From a virus, in IMG/VR virus record IMGVR_UViG_3300036846_001161, positions 1 through 39,343 of that record: a stretch of 39,343 nt of DNA; one strand, 5' to 3'. The translations under genes and the position numbers were made by a program. A model generated the notes under the pieces. The model worked only from the letters and a program-made list of their open reading frames with translations. It was not told the origin of the DNA and did no database searches. Within the stretch, counting starts at the first letter, position 1. Every line of letters starts with the position of its first letter. Positions 21,176 through 28,971 of this stretch are shown one piece after another.

Positions 21176-22699
21176 TCAGCACGCCGCCGTCTGAACGACG
21201 ACGACGCCGGACGAGTCGACACAGACATACTTGGAAGCAGCGCCGGTGCTGTTGCCGATCCCGAGTGTCAATGTGGCAGTACCGTTGCCAAGGATCACAC
21301 TAGCGATCCCAGGGTCGTTCCCCGAATTTAAGATGTGCGAGGTGGTATTATATTCGAGCACGGTCATGCCGCCCATTTGAAATATACCCGTCACGGACGG
21401 CGAGAACGGCGTTATGTTGACGCTGCCATTAAGACCGATGCTATGAGTGCCGGCGGGGCTGGTGGGGATGATGTCGAAGTTGCCGCCGCCGTCAGTGGCC
21501 AGCTGCCAGCCGACGCCAGCCCCGGTGGCATCGGTGGATTGAAAGACAAGGTTCTGGCTTGGCTGGCTGTGAGCCGGGGCAGCAGCTAAGCCGCCGACGA
21601 TAAATGCAGCCTGGCTGCAACATCCGGGTGACGCGACAAAGCCATTAATCCATTTGCCTGTGGTGCTGTTGGCCCCGGCAGCGATCTGGAACGCATTGGC
21701 ATTCGTCGGCTGAACATTGAAGTTACCTTCCAGACCAATACCCTCGACCGTCGTCGTCGTGCTCCGCGTCGAGAAGTCGATCTCAATCCCGACTTCGATT
21801 GCGCCGGTGACCCCGGTCGTCGGCCCCGCTGGACCATCCGCCAGTATGTAGTTGGCTCCCCAGACATTCGCCCCGTTAGCGCCGGCAGTCGAGATCGCGT
21901 AATAGCCGACACCGTTCCCGTTGGAGCCGCCCGCAGCATTGCTGATGACGTAGGCACCAAAGGCTTCGCTGTTGGAGAGTGTCGAACCTGACGGGACGTT
22001 CACAACGCTCCTGACAACATCGTAAGTCGGCGGCACACCAAGCATATAGCCCGAGGACCCCTGGATGTTCGGTGCCGTCGTCGCCGAGTTCTGGATCGTC
22101 AGCTGAGCGCCGTCGGCAGTGATCGGCGCAACGTTGCCGCCAATGCTGTGCAGCGGCGAGGTGGCGGCATCCTTGAGGTTGGTCCCGCCATTCCAGAGTG
22201 CGAAGTTCCCCGCCGTCGGAAAGGGACTCGTCGGCCCGCTCACATTGCCATTGCCCGCTCCCGGGAAGGAATACGCAGTACCGTTGATGGTAATCTGAAA
22301 GCTGGCGGGCGCAGCACCTCCTATCGAACCCATGTTGAGGGCGGCCACCCCTCCACCGATATTGGGTGACAGACAGATGTAGTGCCCCGGCGTCCCCAAT
22401 GGACTATCGTAATCACAGATATTCTCGCCGTTGGGGCCGGTCCCGCTCGCCGTGGCCGGGAATGGGTTGCCGGTCTTGTTGGGCAGGGCAACGATGCCGA
22501 TCTCGTGCGGCTGCAATCCTTGCGGCTTCAAGGCCGCGCCGCCGGCATCCATCACCGTGTTGTTGGTCGACCACATGGTCATGTGCTGCGGCGTGATGCC
22601 GCCTTGCTGAAACACCTGTGCGCTGGCGCTTCGCGCCAGCTCAACGACCACGAGTCCGCCGAAGCCTAGCCACCCAACAATGGCGCGAAGCGAGATCAT
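21176..22699 (-). CDS. Fibre or tailspike-like protein with Sec signal peptide
   Basis: 507 aa. ATG 22699 is chosen because it overlaps the stop of the upstream gene (ATGA) and begins a signal peptide (ISLRAIVGWLGFGGLVVVELARSASA before QV). The mature start (GGITPQHMTMWSTNNTVMDAGG) resembles a module of phage and bacterial surface proteins with a TPGH..W..N....D pattern. The rest is Gly/Ala/Thr/Asn-rich with beta repeats, typical of fibres. It lies where T7 has gene 17. A signal peptide on a virion fibre is odd; alternatively it is displayed on the host. Confidence 0.65.
   Translation of the reverse strand: MISLRAIVGWLGFGGLVVVELARSASAQVFQQGGITPQHMTMWSTNNTVMDAGGAALKPQGLQPHEIGIVALPNKTGNPFPATASGTGPNGENICDYDSPLGTPGHYICLSPNIGGGVAALNMGSIGGAAPASFQITINGTAYSFPGAGNGNVSGPTSPFPTAGNFALWNGGTNLKDAATSPLHSIGGNVAPITADGAQLTIQNSATTAPNIQGSSGYMLGVPPTYDVVRSVVNVPSGSTLSNSEAFGAYVISNAAGGSNGNGVGYYAISTAGANGANVWGANYILADGPAGPTTGVTGAIEVGIEIDFSTRSTTTTVEGIGLEGNFNVQPTNANAFQIAAGANSTTGKWINGFVASPGCCSQAAFIVGGLAAAPAHSQPSQNLVFQSTDATGAGVGWQLATDGGGNFDIIPTSPAGTHSIGLNGSVNITPFSPSVTGIFQMGGMTVLEYNTTSHILNSGNDPGIASVILGNGTATLTLGIGNSTGAASKYVCVDSSGVVVVQTAAC
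22622..22640 (-). repeat. 8-bp hairpin with GAA loop in the fibre signal-peptide codons
   Basis: GCTGGCGC (22622-22629) and GCGCCAGC (22633-22640) pair perfectly around TTC (GAA on the coding strand). A degenerate GNA-core copy (GCGAAGC at 22685-22691) lies at the start codon of the same gene. Confidence 0.55.
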
Positions 22700-23073
22700 G
22701 GTCTTAGCCTGTATTCCAAGAGGATCATGGGCAGGACCACGCCCACCGAGAAGACACCAAACACTCCCGCACTCCACAGATCAGTGACCTTCCAGCCCAG
22801 CGCGAAGGCCCCCACCACCGCCATCATCATAAAGAAGCGCACGGCCAATATGCGGCTGATCACCTCGAAGACCGCCGCGACCCTGACATCCCTAGGCGTG
22901 GCCCGGACGGGTGGCGGTGGAGGAGACCCCTGGTCTATCGTGGGGGGCGGCCCCAATTGGTCGCCTTCGCTGGGGTCTTTTGATGAGCGACGCCTCTGCC
23001 GGTCCGGCGCTATCCTCTCGCTCACCACTTCCAGCCGGCGCGGCTCCTCCGGAAAGCTGTTCTCGGAACTCAT
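22696..23073 (-). CDS. Two-helix membrane protein, holin candidate
   Basis: 125 aa. ATG 23073 has GAGAGG about ten bases upstream. The first 60 residues are charged and proline-rich. The C-terminus has two hydrophobic segments (ILAVRFFMMMAVVGAFALGW and GVFGVFSVGVVLPMILL) split by a short turn, ending LEYRLRP. Two helices next to the fibre gene match the position of the T7 class II holin (gene 17.5). The unusually long soluble N-terminus overlaps the upstream gene by 182 bases. Confidence 0.6.
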   Translation of the reverse strand: MSSENSFPEEPRRLEVVSERIAPDRQRRRSSKDPSEGDQLGPPPTIDQGSPPPPPVRATPRDVRVAAVFEVISRILAVRFFMMMAVVGAFALGWKVTDLWSAGVFGVFSVGVVLPMILLEYRLRP

Positions 23074-23254
23074 CGAAGCCGTTCCTCTCGTCGGGCATGT
23101 TGAGCCGGTTCTTGACCGCAACCCACCGCGTCGCAGCCTGCATGACCGCCAACCTCTTGTCGAGCGGCAGCTTCTCCGCTTCCTCGATGATGCTCCGCAT
23201 CATCTCATCGGCGCTGTTCACCACATCGCTGCGCTGCCCCAAGCTATTGGCCAT
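22892..23254 (-). CDS. Small helical protein, possible small terminase or virion factor
   Basis: 120 aa. AGGA lies nine bases before ATG 23254, directly after the stop of the large internal virion protein. Residues 1-70 are helical (ADEMMRSIIEEAEKLPLDKRL; VMQAATRWVAVKNRL). The last 50 residues are low-complexity because they are encoded opposite in frame to the holin-candidate N-terminus. T7 encodes its small terminase near the holin, so that role is possible, but no HTH is clear. Confidence 0.5.
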   Translation of the reverse strand: MANSLGQRSDVVNSADEMMRSIIEEAEKLPLDKRLAVMQAATRWVAVKNRLNMPDERNGFDEFREQLSGGAAPAGSGEREDSAGPAEASLIKRPQRRRPIGAAPHDRPGVSSTATRPGHA

Positions 23255-23256
23255 GC

Positions 23257-26200
23257 TTATCTATCCTGCAATCGTACACCCCGGCGGTGCGCTTTGATGT
23301 CCTGCAAGGTCTGATACCGCTGTAGCTTCCCTGGATTAGTAATGCTCGTCGGGGCCGGGACAAAGCCGAACTCGTTCATGATGATAGCAAAGGGGTCGGC
23401 CCCTTCCTTGATCTGCCGTTGTATACCCCTAAAACCAAAGGGCATGAATTGGTTGAGCGCGTACTCCAGCAGCTGAACAGGCTGCGGCGTCGTCCTCAGC
23501 GGGTCCCTTATTGGCCTTCCCCAATAGTCCGCGTTCTTCCACAACAACTCGTTCGCGCTCGACCACAGAGGGTGCAGCTTATTGAGGACCGTGCCCGCCG
23601 GATCATAGTTATAGGCGAACACATCCTTGACATATGTTGGCAAGGAGACTCGCTCCGGTAGTCCATCAGGAGTGTTCCTGCCGGTCTTCGGATAGAAGTA
23701 GTCCAGCAGCTCCGTCGGCCCATGTCCCGTGTACAGATAGTTCCACACGGCCCCCTGCAAGGCCACGTAAATGGGCAGGGCCGCACTGTACCTCATCCTT
23801 TCAGTAACCTCGGCCGGCGCAGTTAACGTTACCACATTGTGGGTGGCCTTAATCGCGTCGAGCAGGCCTCCACCCAACTCTCGCTGGGTGCCCAGGTTCC
23901 ACCCAACCGCCCTTACCAAGATGAAGCTCAGGTCCTTCACGGTCTTCGACCAGAACAGATTGTCGTAGACCATCTCGCCCAGCCTGTTATCCACGCTGTC
24001 CGAGGCCTTTTGCATCCCGGCCACGAACTCTTCCTGCGTGGCGTGAGGATGGCTCTTAATAAACTCGCTCGCCATGTCCTGGAAGACGCCCATCTTCACT
24101 CGGGGCACAAACGAAACCATCAGCGGCTCAACGCTAGTCTCCAGGGTCCGCAACGCCAGCTTGGTCCCCTGTACGATCTGCCGTGCCACCGGCGTCTTCA
24201 CCAGCGTCGAGTTCAGCGTGTCCCTAATGCTCGATCCTAGATAGCCTCCCTTAATGGCCCGCAGGAAGCCGCCCATTCCATTGGACCGATACATCATGTC
24301 CATGGTGACCCGGCTACCGCTGGCCTCGAAGGCCCGGATCATCGCGGCCAGTTCCGGTGTTGCCTTGCTGGGGTCAAGAAGAGCCGCCTCCAGCTTCTTC
24401 CCCCGCACCAGCTGCCTGACCCCCGAAAAGAGTGGCCCCACAACAGGCGGAGCGGCGGCCAACAACGTCGCGGCCCGGCCAAACTCGCCCCGCGCCACTG
24501 CCCGGGGTGCCTGGGCCAGGGCCGACACGCCGCTATCCATGCTAACCATCGACAGATGGAAGGCACTCAGCGACAGCTGCGCCATGTTGAGCACATTACC
24601 CACATGCCGCAGGAGGTCGCCTAACTGAGACGGCACCAGGCCCGGCGACACATAGTTGTTAAACACCCGCGCCACCGGCTCCGGCGCATACCATCGCCCC
24701 AGATACCTCACGCCGGGGAAGAACTTGTGGAACTGCTCTTCCAACTTCTCCAACCGCTGCGTCTCGGAGATACGCACGCTTGGCTTGACGCTATCGATGA
24801 CACCCTTCAACCCCCTATTGGTGGGCAGGTTCAACCAGTCCCGCACGAACTTCTCGGCATCAGGTGCGATCTGCCGCAACAAATGGGGGGCGTGCCAATA
24901 AGCGTGGAAGAAGTTGGCGATCCGCTCCTCGTCATTGATCAGGTAGGCATAGTGTCCCGGTAACTTGGCCTTCAGCACATCCGCCGGGATCGCTTCCCGC
25001 GCCAGTCCAAGATCCTTCAACTGGTCCCAGGCCTTGGGGTTCTGGTTCTTCATCAAGTCGCTGATGTGGAAGTTGTAGTTCATGTGATGGCCGATCTCGT
25101 GCAGCAACACAAGATCACCGTGCCCATATCTCGTCACCAGCTTCTTGCTGTAACGGTTGGCGTAGCCGAATGCGCCTCCCTTGGGGTTGGCTGGGTTCAG
25201 GGTCCAGTCCTCATGGGCAAAGAGACGCTCAGGCTTGATCCCCAGGAACCTGGCTACGTCTTCGACACCCTGCCGTAGGCCAGCGTCAAAACCCTCCCGG
25301 TGGCGGGCCTCCAGCGTGAAGGTCTTGTTGACCTCCGCCGGCGGCAACCGGGCCTCGAAAAACTTGTCGTCGAGAGGGACCAGCCCCTCCTTCCTGGCAA
25401 AGGCCTCCTGCCCGCCCCACCGGGCAAATCGCAGGTAGGGCAGCCTCTTCAGCTCTCTTCCTATAAGGGTCCCATAATAGTAGTGGTCCATCCCTTGCAT
25501 CCGCAGGAGGGCCATCTCGATAGGGTTGTCGGTAACCAGTTCCATGCCCTTGTCGATGCTCTCCCGCATCGTCGGCACAGTCTTCTTGAGGAGGCCGGCA
25601 GCCCCCTTCGACCCCTGGAGGGGCCTCCTGGACGTAGCGCCGGCCTGGGCCGCCTGGAAGGCATTGACCTCCTTCTCGGCTGCATCCGGGTCCCGGAACA
25701 TGCGTGGCCAGTAGGTGCCGCTGGCGCTTCTCAAGGCCCCGATGCTGGTCAGACGCCCCTCGGCATCATCGATCAGCCGCCTCAACTCCTTGACCAGAGG
25801 CTGCAATCCCGTCGGCAACGGGGCCGCCGCCGGATCGGCGTCCATGTGATAGTTGAAGTTCATCCGGTCATCGTGACTCAAGCCCCCCACAACCTTCTGG
25901 AACTTCTCTAGCGCCTCCCTCTGCCTAAATCCTTCCAGCCCCCGCAGCGTCAGGTTCCTTGAAATGATCCGCCCTGTCTCAGCGGCCCTCCCCACTCTCT
26001 GTGTAATGATGGGAGGCAACCCTGTCACCGGGTCCACCTTGCCCGGTGTTACGTTCCCGAACCTGTCAACCTTGCCGCGCAAGGGTATTCGCTCGCCGGT
26101 CGCCGGGTCCGTGACCAGCCTGGGTACCTTCTCGGTCCGCGTCGTCGCCGAGAAGGTCTTCTCCGCGAACTGGCCGACAGGCCCCTCCCTCAGCGCAGTG

Positions 26201-26784
26201 GCGGCCTTACCGAGTCCGGTCAGCGGCCCCACCGCCATCAACGGGTCCATCGCAAACTGTGTGGCAATGCTGCCCGCCGACCCCAGGCTGGAGGCCAGCC
26301 CCCGCACCGGATTAGCTTTCAACCCTGCCGCCTGTGCTGCCTTCCCCCCATACGTCTCGAACGGCTCGGCGGCCATCTCGATGAGGGACTCGACCGGGGA
26401 CATCACATACGCCGCCCCCTCACCCACTGTCTTCAAGGCGTGCCAGGCGTGCCCCAACACGGTGTCGTGCTTCCAGAAGTCCTTGGCCGCCTGCGTCATG
26501 CTGTCGAAGTGCTCGGTGGCGTGTTGACGTTCCAGCCTTGGAAACTCGGCAAGCTCCTCGCCAAGCGTCTGTGGGAACCGCCGCTCCGGCATGTTCCCCG
26601 TAATCAAATCATTAAGGCCAGGCCCACTTCTTGGAGCCGTTTCGCCCCGCCGTCTCGCGCCAAGCTGCTGAAGCGTCAAACCTTGAGTTGGTTGCCGGGA
26701 AACATCCGCCGGAGCTGCCGGACCAGGTGGAGCAGCTTCTCTTCTCTGCCGCCGTTGCTCGGCAAGTTCTTCGAGCGTAGGCAT
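23257..26784 (-). CDS. Very large internal virion (ejection) protein with metallopeptidase motif
   Basis: 1175 aa, the size and operon position of T7 gp16, which is ejected into the cell and spans the envelope. HEIGHH at residues 562-567 is a zinc-metallopeptidase motif followed by MNYNFH. Several hydrophobic helices occur in the C-terminal half (SLSAFHLSMVSMDSG; ATLLAAAPPVVGPLF; PIYVALQGAVWNYLY), and the end (LWSSANELLWKNADYWGRP) resembles large polyvalent virion proteins. The N-terminus is basic and disordered. The peptidase domain may open a path through periplasm or act on host protein; inference. Confidence 0.75.
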   Translation of the reverse strand: MPTLEELAEQRRQRREAAPPGPAAPADVSRQPTQGLTLQQLGARRRGETAPRSGPGLNDLITGNMPERRFPQTLGEELAEFPRLERQHATEHFDSMTQAAKDFWKHDTVLGHAWHALKTVGEGAAYVMSPVESLIEMAAEPFETYGGKAAQAAGLKANPVRGLASSLGSAGSIATQFAMDPLMAVGPLTGLGKAATALREGPVGQFAEKTFSATTRTEKVPRLVTDPATGERIPLRGKVDRFGNVTPGKVDPVTGLPPIITQRVGRAAETGRIISRNLTLRGLEGFRQREALEKFQKVVGGLSHDDRMNFNYHMDADPAAAPLPTGLQPLVKELRRLIDDAEGRLTSIGALRSASGTYWPRMFRDPDAAEKEVNAFQAAQAGATSRRPLQGSKGAAGLLKKTVPTMRESIDKGMELVTDNPIEMALLRMQGMDHYYYGTLIGRELKRLPYLRFARWGGQEAFARKEGLVPLDDKFFEARLPPAEVNKTFTLEARHREGFDAGLRQGVEDVARFLGIKPERLFAHEDWTLNPANPKGGAFGYANRYSKKLVTRYGHGDLVLLHEIGHHMNYNFHISDLMKNQNPKAWDQLKDLGLAREAIPADVLKAKLPGHYAYLINDEERIANFFHAYWHAPHLLRQIAPDAEKFVRDWLNLPTNRGLKGVIDSVKPSVRISETQRLEKLEEQFHKFFPGVRYLGRWYAPEPVARVFNNYVSPGLVPSQLGDLLRHVGNVLNMAQLSLSAFHLSMVSMDSGVSALAQAPRAVARGEFGRAATLLAAAPPVVGPLFSGVRQLVRGKKLEAALLDPSKATPELAAMIRAFEASGSRVTMDMMYRSNGMGGFLRAIKGGYLGSSIRDTLNSTLVKTPVARQIVQGTKLALRTLETSVEPLMVSFVPRVKMGVFQDMASEFIKSHPHATQEEFVAGMQKASDSVDNRLGEMVYDNLFWSKTVKDLSFILVRAVGWNLGTQRELGGGLLDAIKATHNVVTLTAPAEVTERMRYSAALPIYVALQGAVWNYLYTGHGPTELLDYFYPKTGRNTPDGLPERVSLPTYVKDVFAYNYDPAGTVLNKLHPLWSSANELLWKNADYWGRPIRDPLRTTPQPVQLLEYALNQFMPFGFRGIQRQIKEGADPFAIIMNEFGFVPAPTSITNPGKLQRYQTLQDIKAHRRGVRLQDR

Positions 26785-26787
26785 GTC

Positions 26788-28968
26788 TTACATCCCATAC
26801 TGCGGAGAGAGGCCGATGGCCTCCGGCAGGGACTGCTCGCCAACAGCTCCCGTCGGCGTCTCTACAGTCGGCGGCCACAGGGCATCAAAGTCCTCCGCCG
26901 CCCCACCAAGCTCTATGTACAGTGCCTTGGACTGCTCGCGATCAGCGCCGGCAGCCCTCGACTGCTGGACACCTCTATCCAGTTCCGCCTTGCCCGCGTC
27001 CTGCTCCAGCTGTACCGGCCCCGTCGTCGTCGTCCCCTCGGGTAGGGTGTATGTGGGGGCCACAAACTTCGGCTTGATCGCCTTCTCGTACCGCTTGTAG
27101 AGCGGCGTGCTCCGGTTGGGATCCATGCTCGACTTGATCAGGTTCTTGTAGTCGTCAGCCGCCCGCTTGTTGTAACCGCGATCCGCCAGTTCCTTGTCCG
27201 TCAACGGAGTCTCGGGGTGGCTTTGGCCGTCGAGCACATCTTGCTCGAAGGTCGCCGGCCAATCGTCGGCCCCAAACGCTTTGCGGGCCGCATCGATCTG
27301 GGCGTTCTCCTCCTCCTGTGCCGCCGTCAAGCTCCGGGTGCCGGTCCGCCCAACAGCCGCCGCCTTCCGATGCATATCGGCTATCTCGGCGGGACTGGGA
27401 TCGTGACCCAGCTGCCGCACCAAATCCTTGTAGAAGACCTTGGTGTTGCCGGTCAGCCCATAGGAACCATCCTTCTTGTCCTGGGCATCCTCGACAAAGC
27501 CATCCATGTCGCGCTGGTATTTCAGACGCAACTCCTCCCGTCTCAACTGGGTCAGGTCGTTCTTCTCGATCCGCTCGTAGACCTCCTTCCACTGGTTGCT
27601 CTGTGCCAACCTCAGGTCCTGGTCCATCTGCCACAGCCTGAAGTAATCCGTCAGCTTGTGTTGCTTCTCGGCATCCGTCAGCGTCATGTCCCGCACGATG
27701 TTCTGGATGCCTTGGTTCTGCATCTCGAAGGCCGTGTGGGCCATGTTGGTCTGGGTCTTCCACAGATCGACATTGTTGGCGAACTGAGCGTCGTTGCCCT
27801 CCTTCAACCCCTGGAGCGCGCCCGACATCGCGTTGATCGCACCCAAGCCAGGCCGCCTCGTGGCGAAGCCGCCCATCGCCACCAGGAATGTAAGAAGAGG
27901 TGTGATCCCGCTGGCGGCCTCCATCGGCGTTCTTGATGTCGGCATCTTCGTAGACAGCTGCTGATACTGCTTGGCCAGCCGGTCGGACTCGTCCATCGCC
28001 TCATGCAGCCGCTTGTGCATCTCCTCCGACGCTGGGTCACTGGCCCGGATGATCTTCTCCAGCTCAGTCATTCTGACGCGGCCCGCGTCAATAGCTTCCT
28101 GATTGGTCCGCTGCATGTTGGCGAAGGCTTCATCGGACCGCGCCTGACCGGCGCTCCCCTGTCCCAACGTCGGCCACAGGCTGTGCAGGACATTGTCGAT
28201 GCTGGCGTACTGCCCGGCCTTGAAGTCGGCTAACAGGTCCCGGCCCGTGTGAGCCTTGTAGGCCTGGGCCGCCATCATCAGGTTGCCCTTGACCTGGTTC
28301 TCCGGCGTCATCCGGGTGTCGCCATTCAAGAACTTCGGCGCAATCGTGTTCACCCAGGTGTCGTACTCGTCCTGGAAGTAACCGTAGGCCGAGGTCGGCC
28401 TGCCATCCCGCCCTACATCACCCGGCCAGCCCAGCGCCTTAGGGTGATTGGTGTTGGCTCCCTCCCATGGCTTGCCATTATAGAGTTCGGTGAAGGCACC
28501 GGGACCTAGACTGGAGTGCTCCCCCTTGACGATGTAGTTAGCCAGGGAGGCCCAGTCGGCGGCCGTCTCCTTGGGGAACCCGGACCTCACCGCCAGATCG
28601 GGCGTGACCGCCCCCGGCCAGGCCCCTCCCATCGGCGGCTGCACACTCGGGTAGAGCGACGAGGCCGGCGGCCGGACCCCAGGCGCGTCGGTCGAGAAGG
28701 TGGCCGGCGCTTGCTCGTGGGGTCGCAGGTTGCTGACATCGTCCTTGTTGGCCGGGGTCTTCCCTTCGGGGTCGGGCCGTTCAACTTCCTTGCCCTCCGC
28801 TTCTGGAGGGGGGACCGGCTTGACCGGCACGATAGGTTTGTAGTCCGTAAACTCCTTCGCCGGCTTGACAGCAGGCAATCCTGACAACAGACCACTCGAC
28901 TTCACCGCCGGCGTGTTGAAGCCAAACATGCCGGGGATGGCCCCTAGGGGATCGGCGTACCCGGTCAT
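26788..28968 (-). CDS. Internal virion protein with GH104-like muramidase domain
   Basis: 726 aa. Residues about 137-270 resemble the lysozyme-like fold of phage GH104 enzymes: YIVKGE (putative catalytic E150), ELYNGKP, NHP, then TSAYGYFQDEYDTWV, and DNVLHSLWPTLG at the end. The N-terminal 130 residues are Pro-rich and disordered; the C-terminal 450 are long charged helices. This combination matches virion-associated peptidoglycan hydrolases carried by ejection proteins (T7 gp15/gp16 region). It is flanked by the other two ejection-protein candidates, three bases from each. Confidence 0.75.
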   Translation of the reverse strand: MTGYADPLGAIPGMFGFNTPAVKSSGLLSGLPAVKPAKEFTDYKPIVPVKPVPPPEAEGKEVERPDPEGKTPANKDDVSNLRPHEQAPATFSTDAPGVRPPASSLYPSVQPPMGGAWPGAVTPDLAVRSGFPKETAADWASLANYIVKGEHSSLGPGAFTELYNGKPWEGANTNHPKALGWPGDVGRDGRPTSAYGYFQDEYDTWVNTIAPKFLNGDTRMTPENQVKGNLMMAAQAYKAHTGRDLLADFKAGQYASIDNVLHSLWPTLGQGSAGQARSDEAFANMQRTNQEAIDAGRVRMTELEKIIRASDPASEEMHKRLHEAMDESDRLAKQYQQLSTKMPTSRTPMEAASGITPLLTFLVAMGGFATRRPGLGAINAMSGALQGLKEGNDAQFANNVDLWKTQTNMAHTAFEMQNQGIQNIVRDMTLTDAEKQHKLTDYFRLWQMDQDLRLAQSNQWKEVYERIEKNDLTQLRREELRLKYQRDMDGFVEDAQDKKDGSYGLTGNTKVFYKDLVRQLGHDPSPAEIADMHRKAAAVGRTGTRSLTAAQEEENAQIDAARKAFGADDWPATFEQDVLDGQSHPETPLTDKELADRGYNKRAADDYKNLIKSSMDPNRSTPLYKRYEKAIKPKFVAPTYTLPEGTTTTGPVQLEQDAGKAELDRGVQQSRAAGADREQSKALYIELGGAAEDFDALWPPTVETPTGAVGEQSLPEAIGLSPQYGM

Positions 28969-28971
28969 GGC

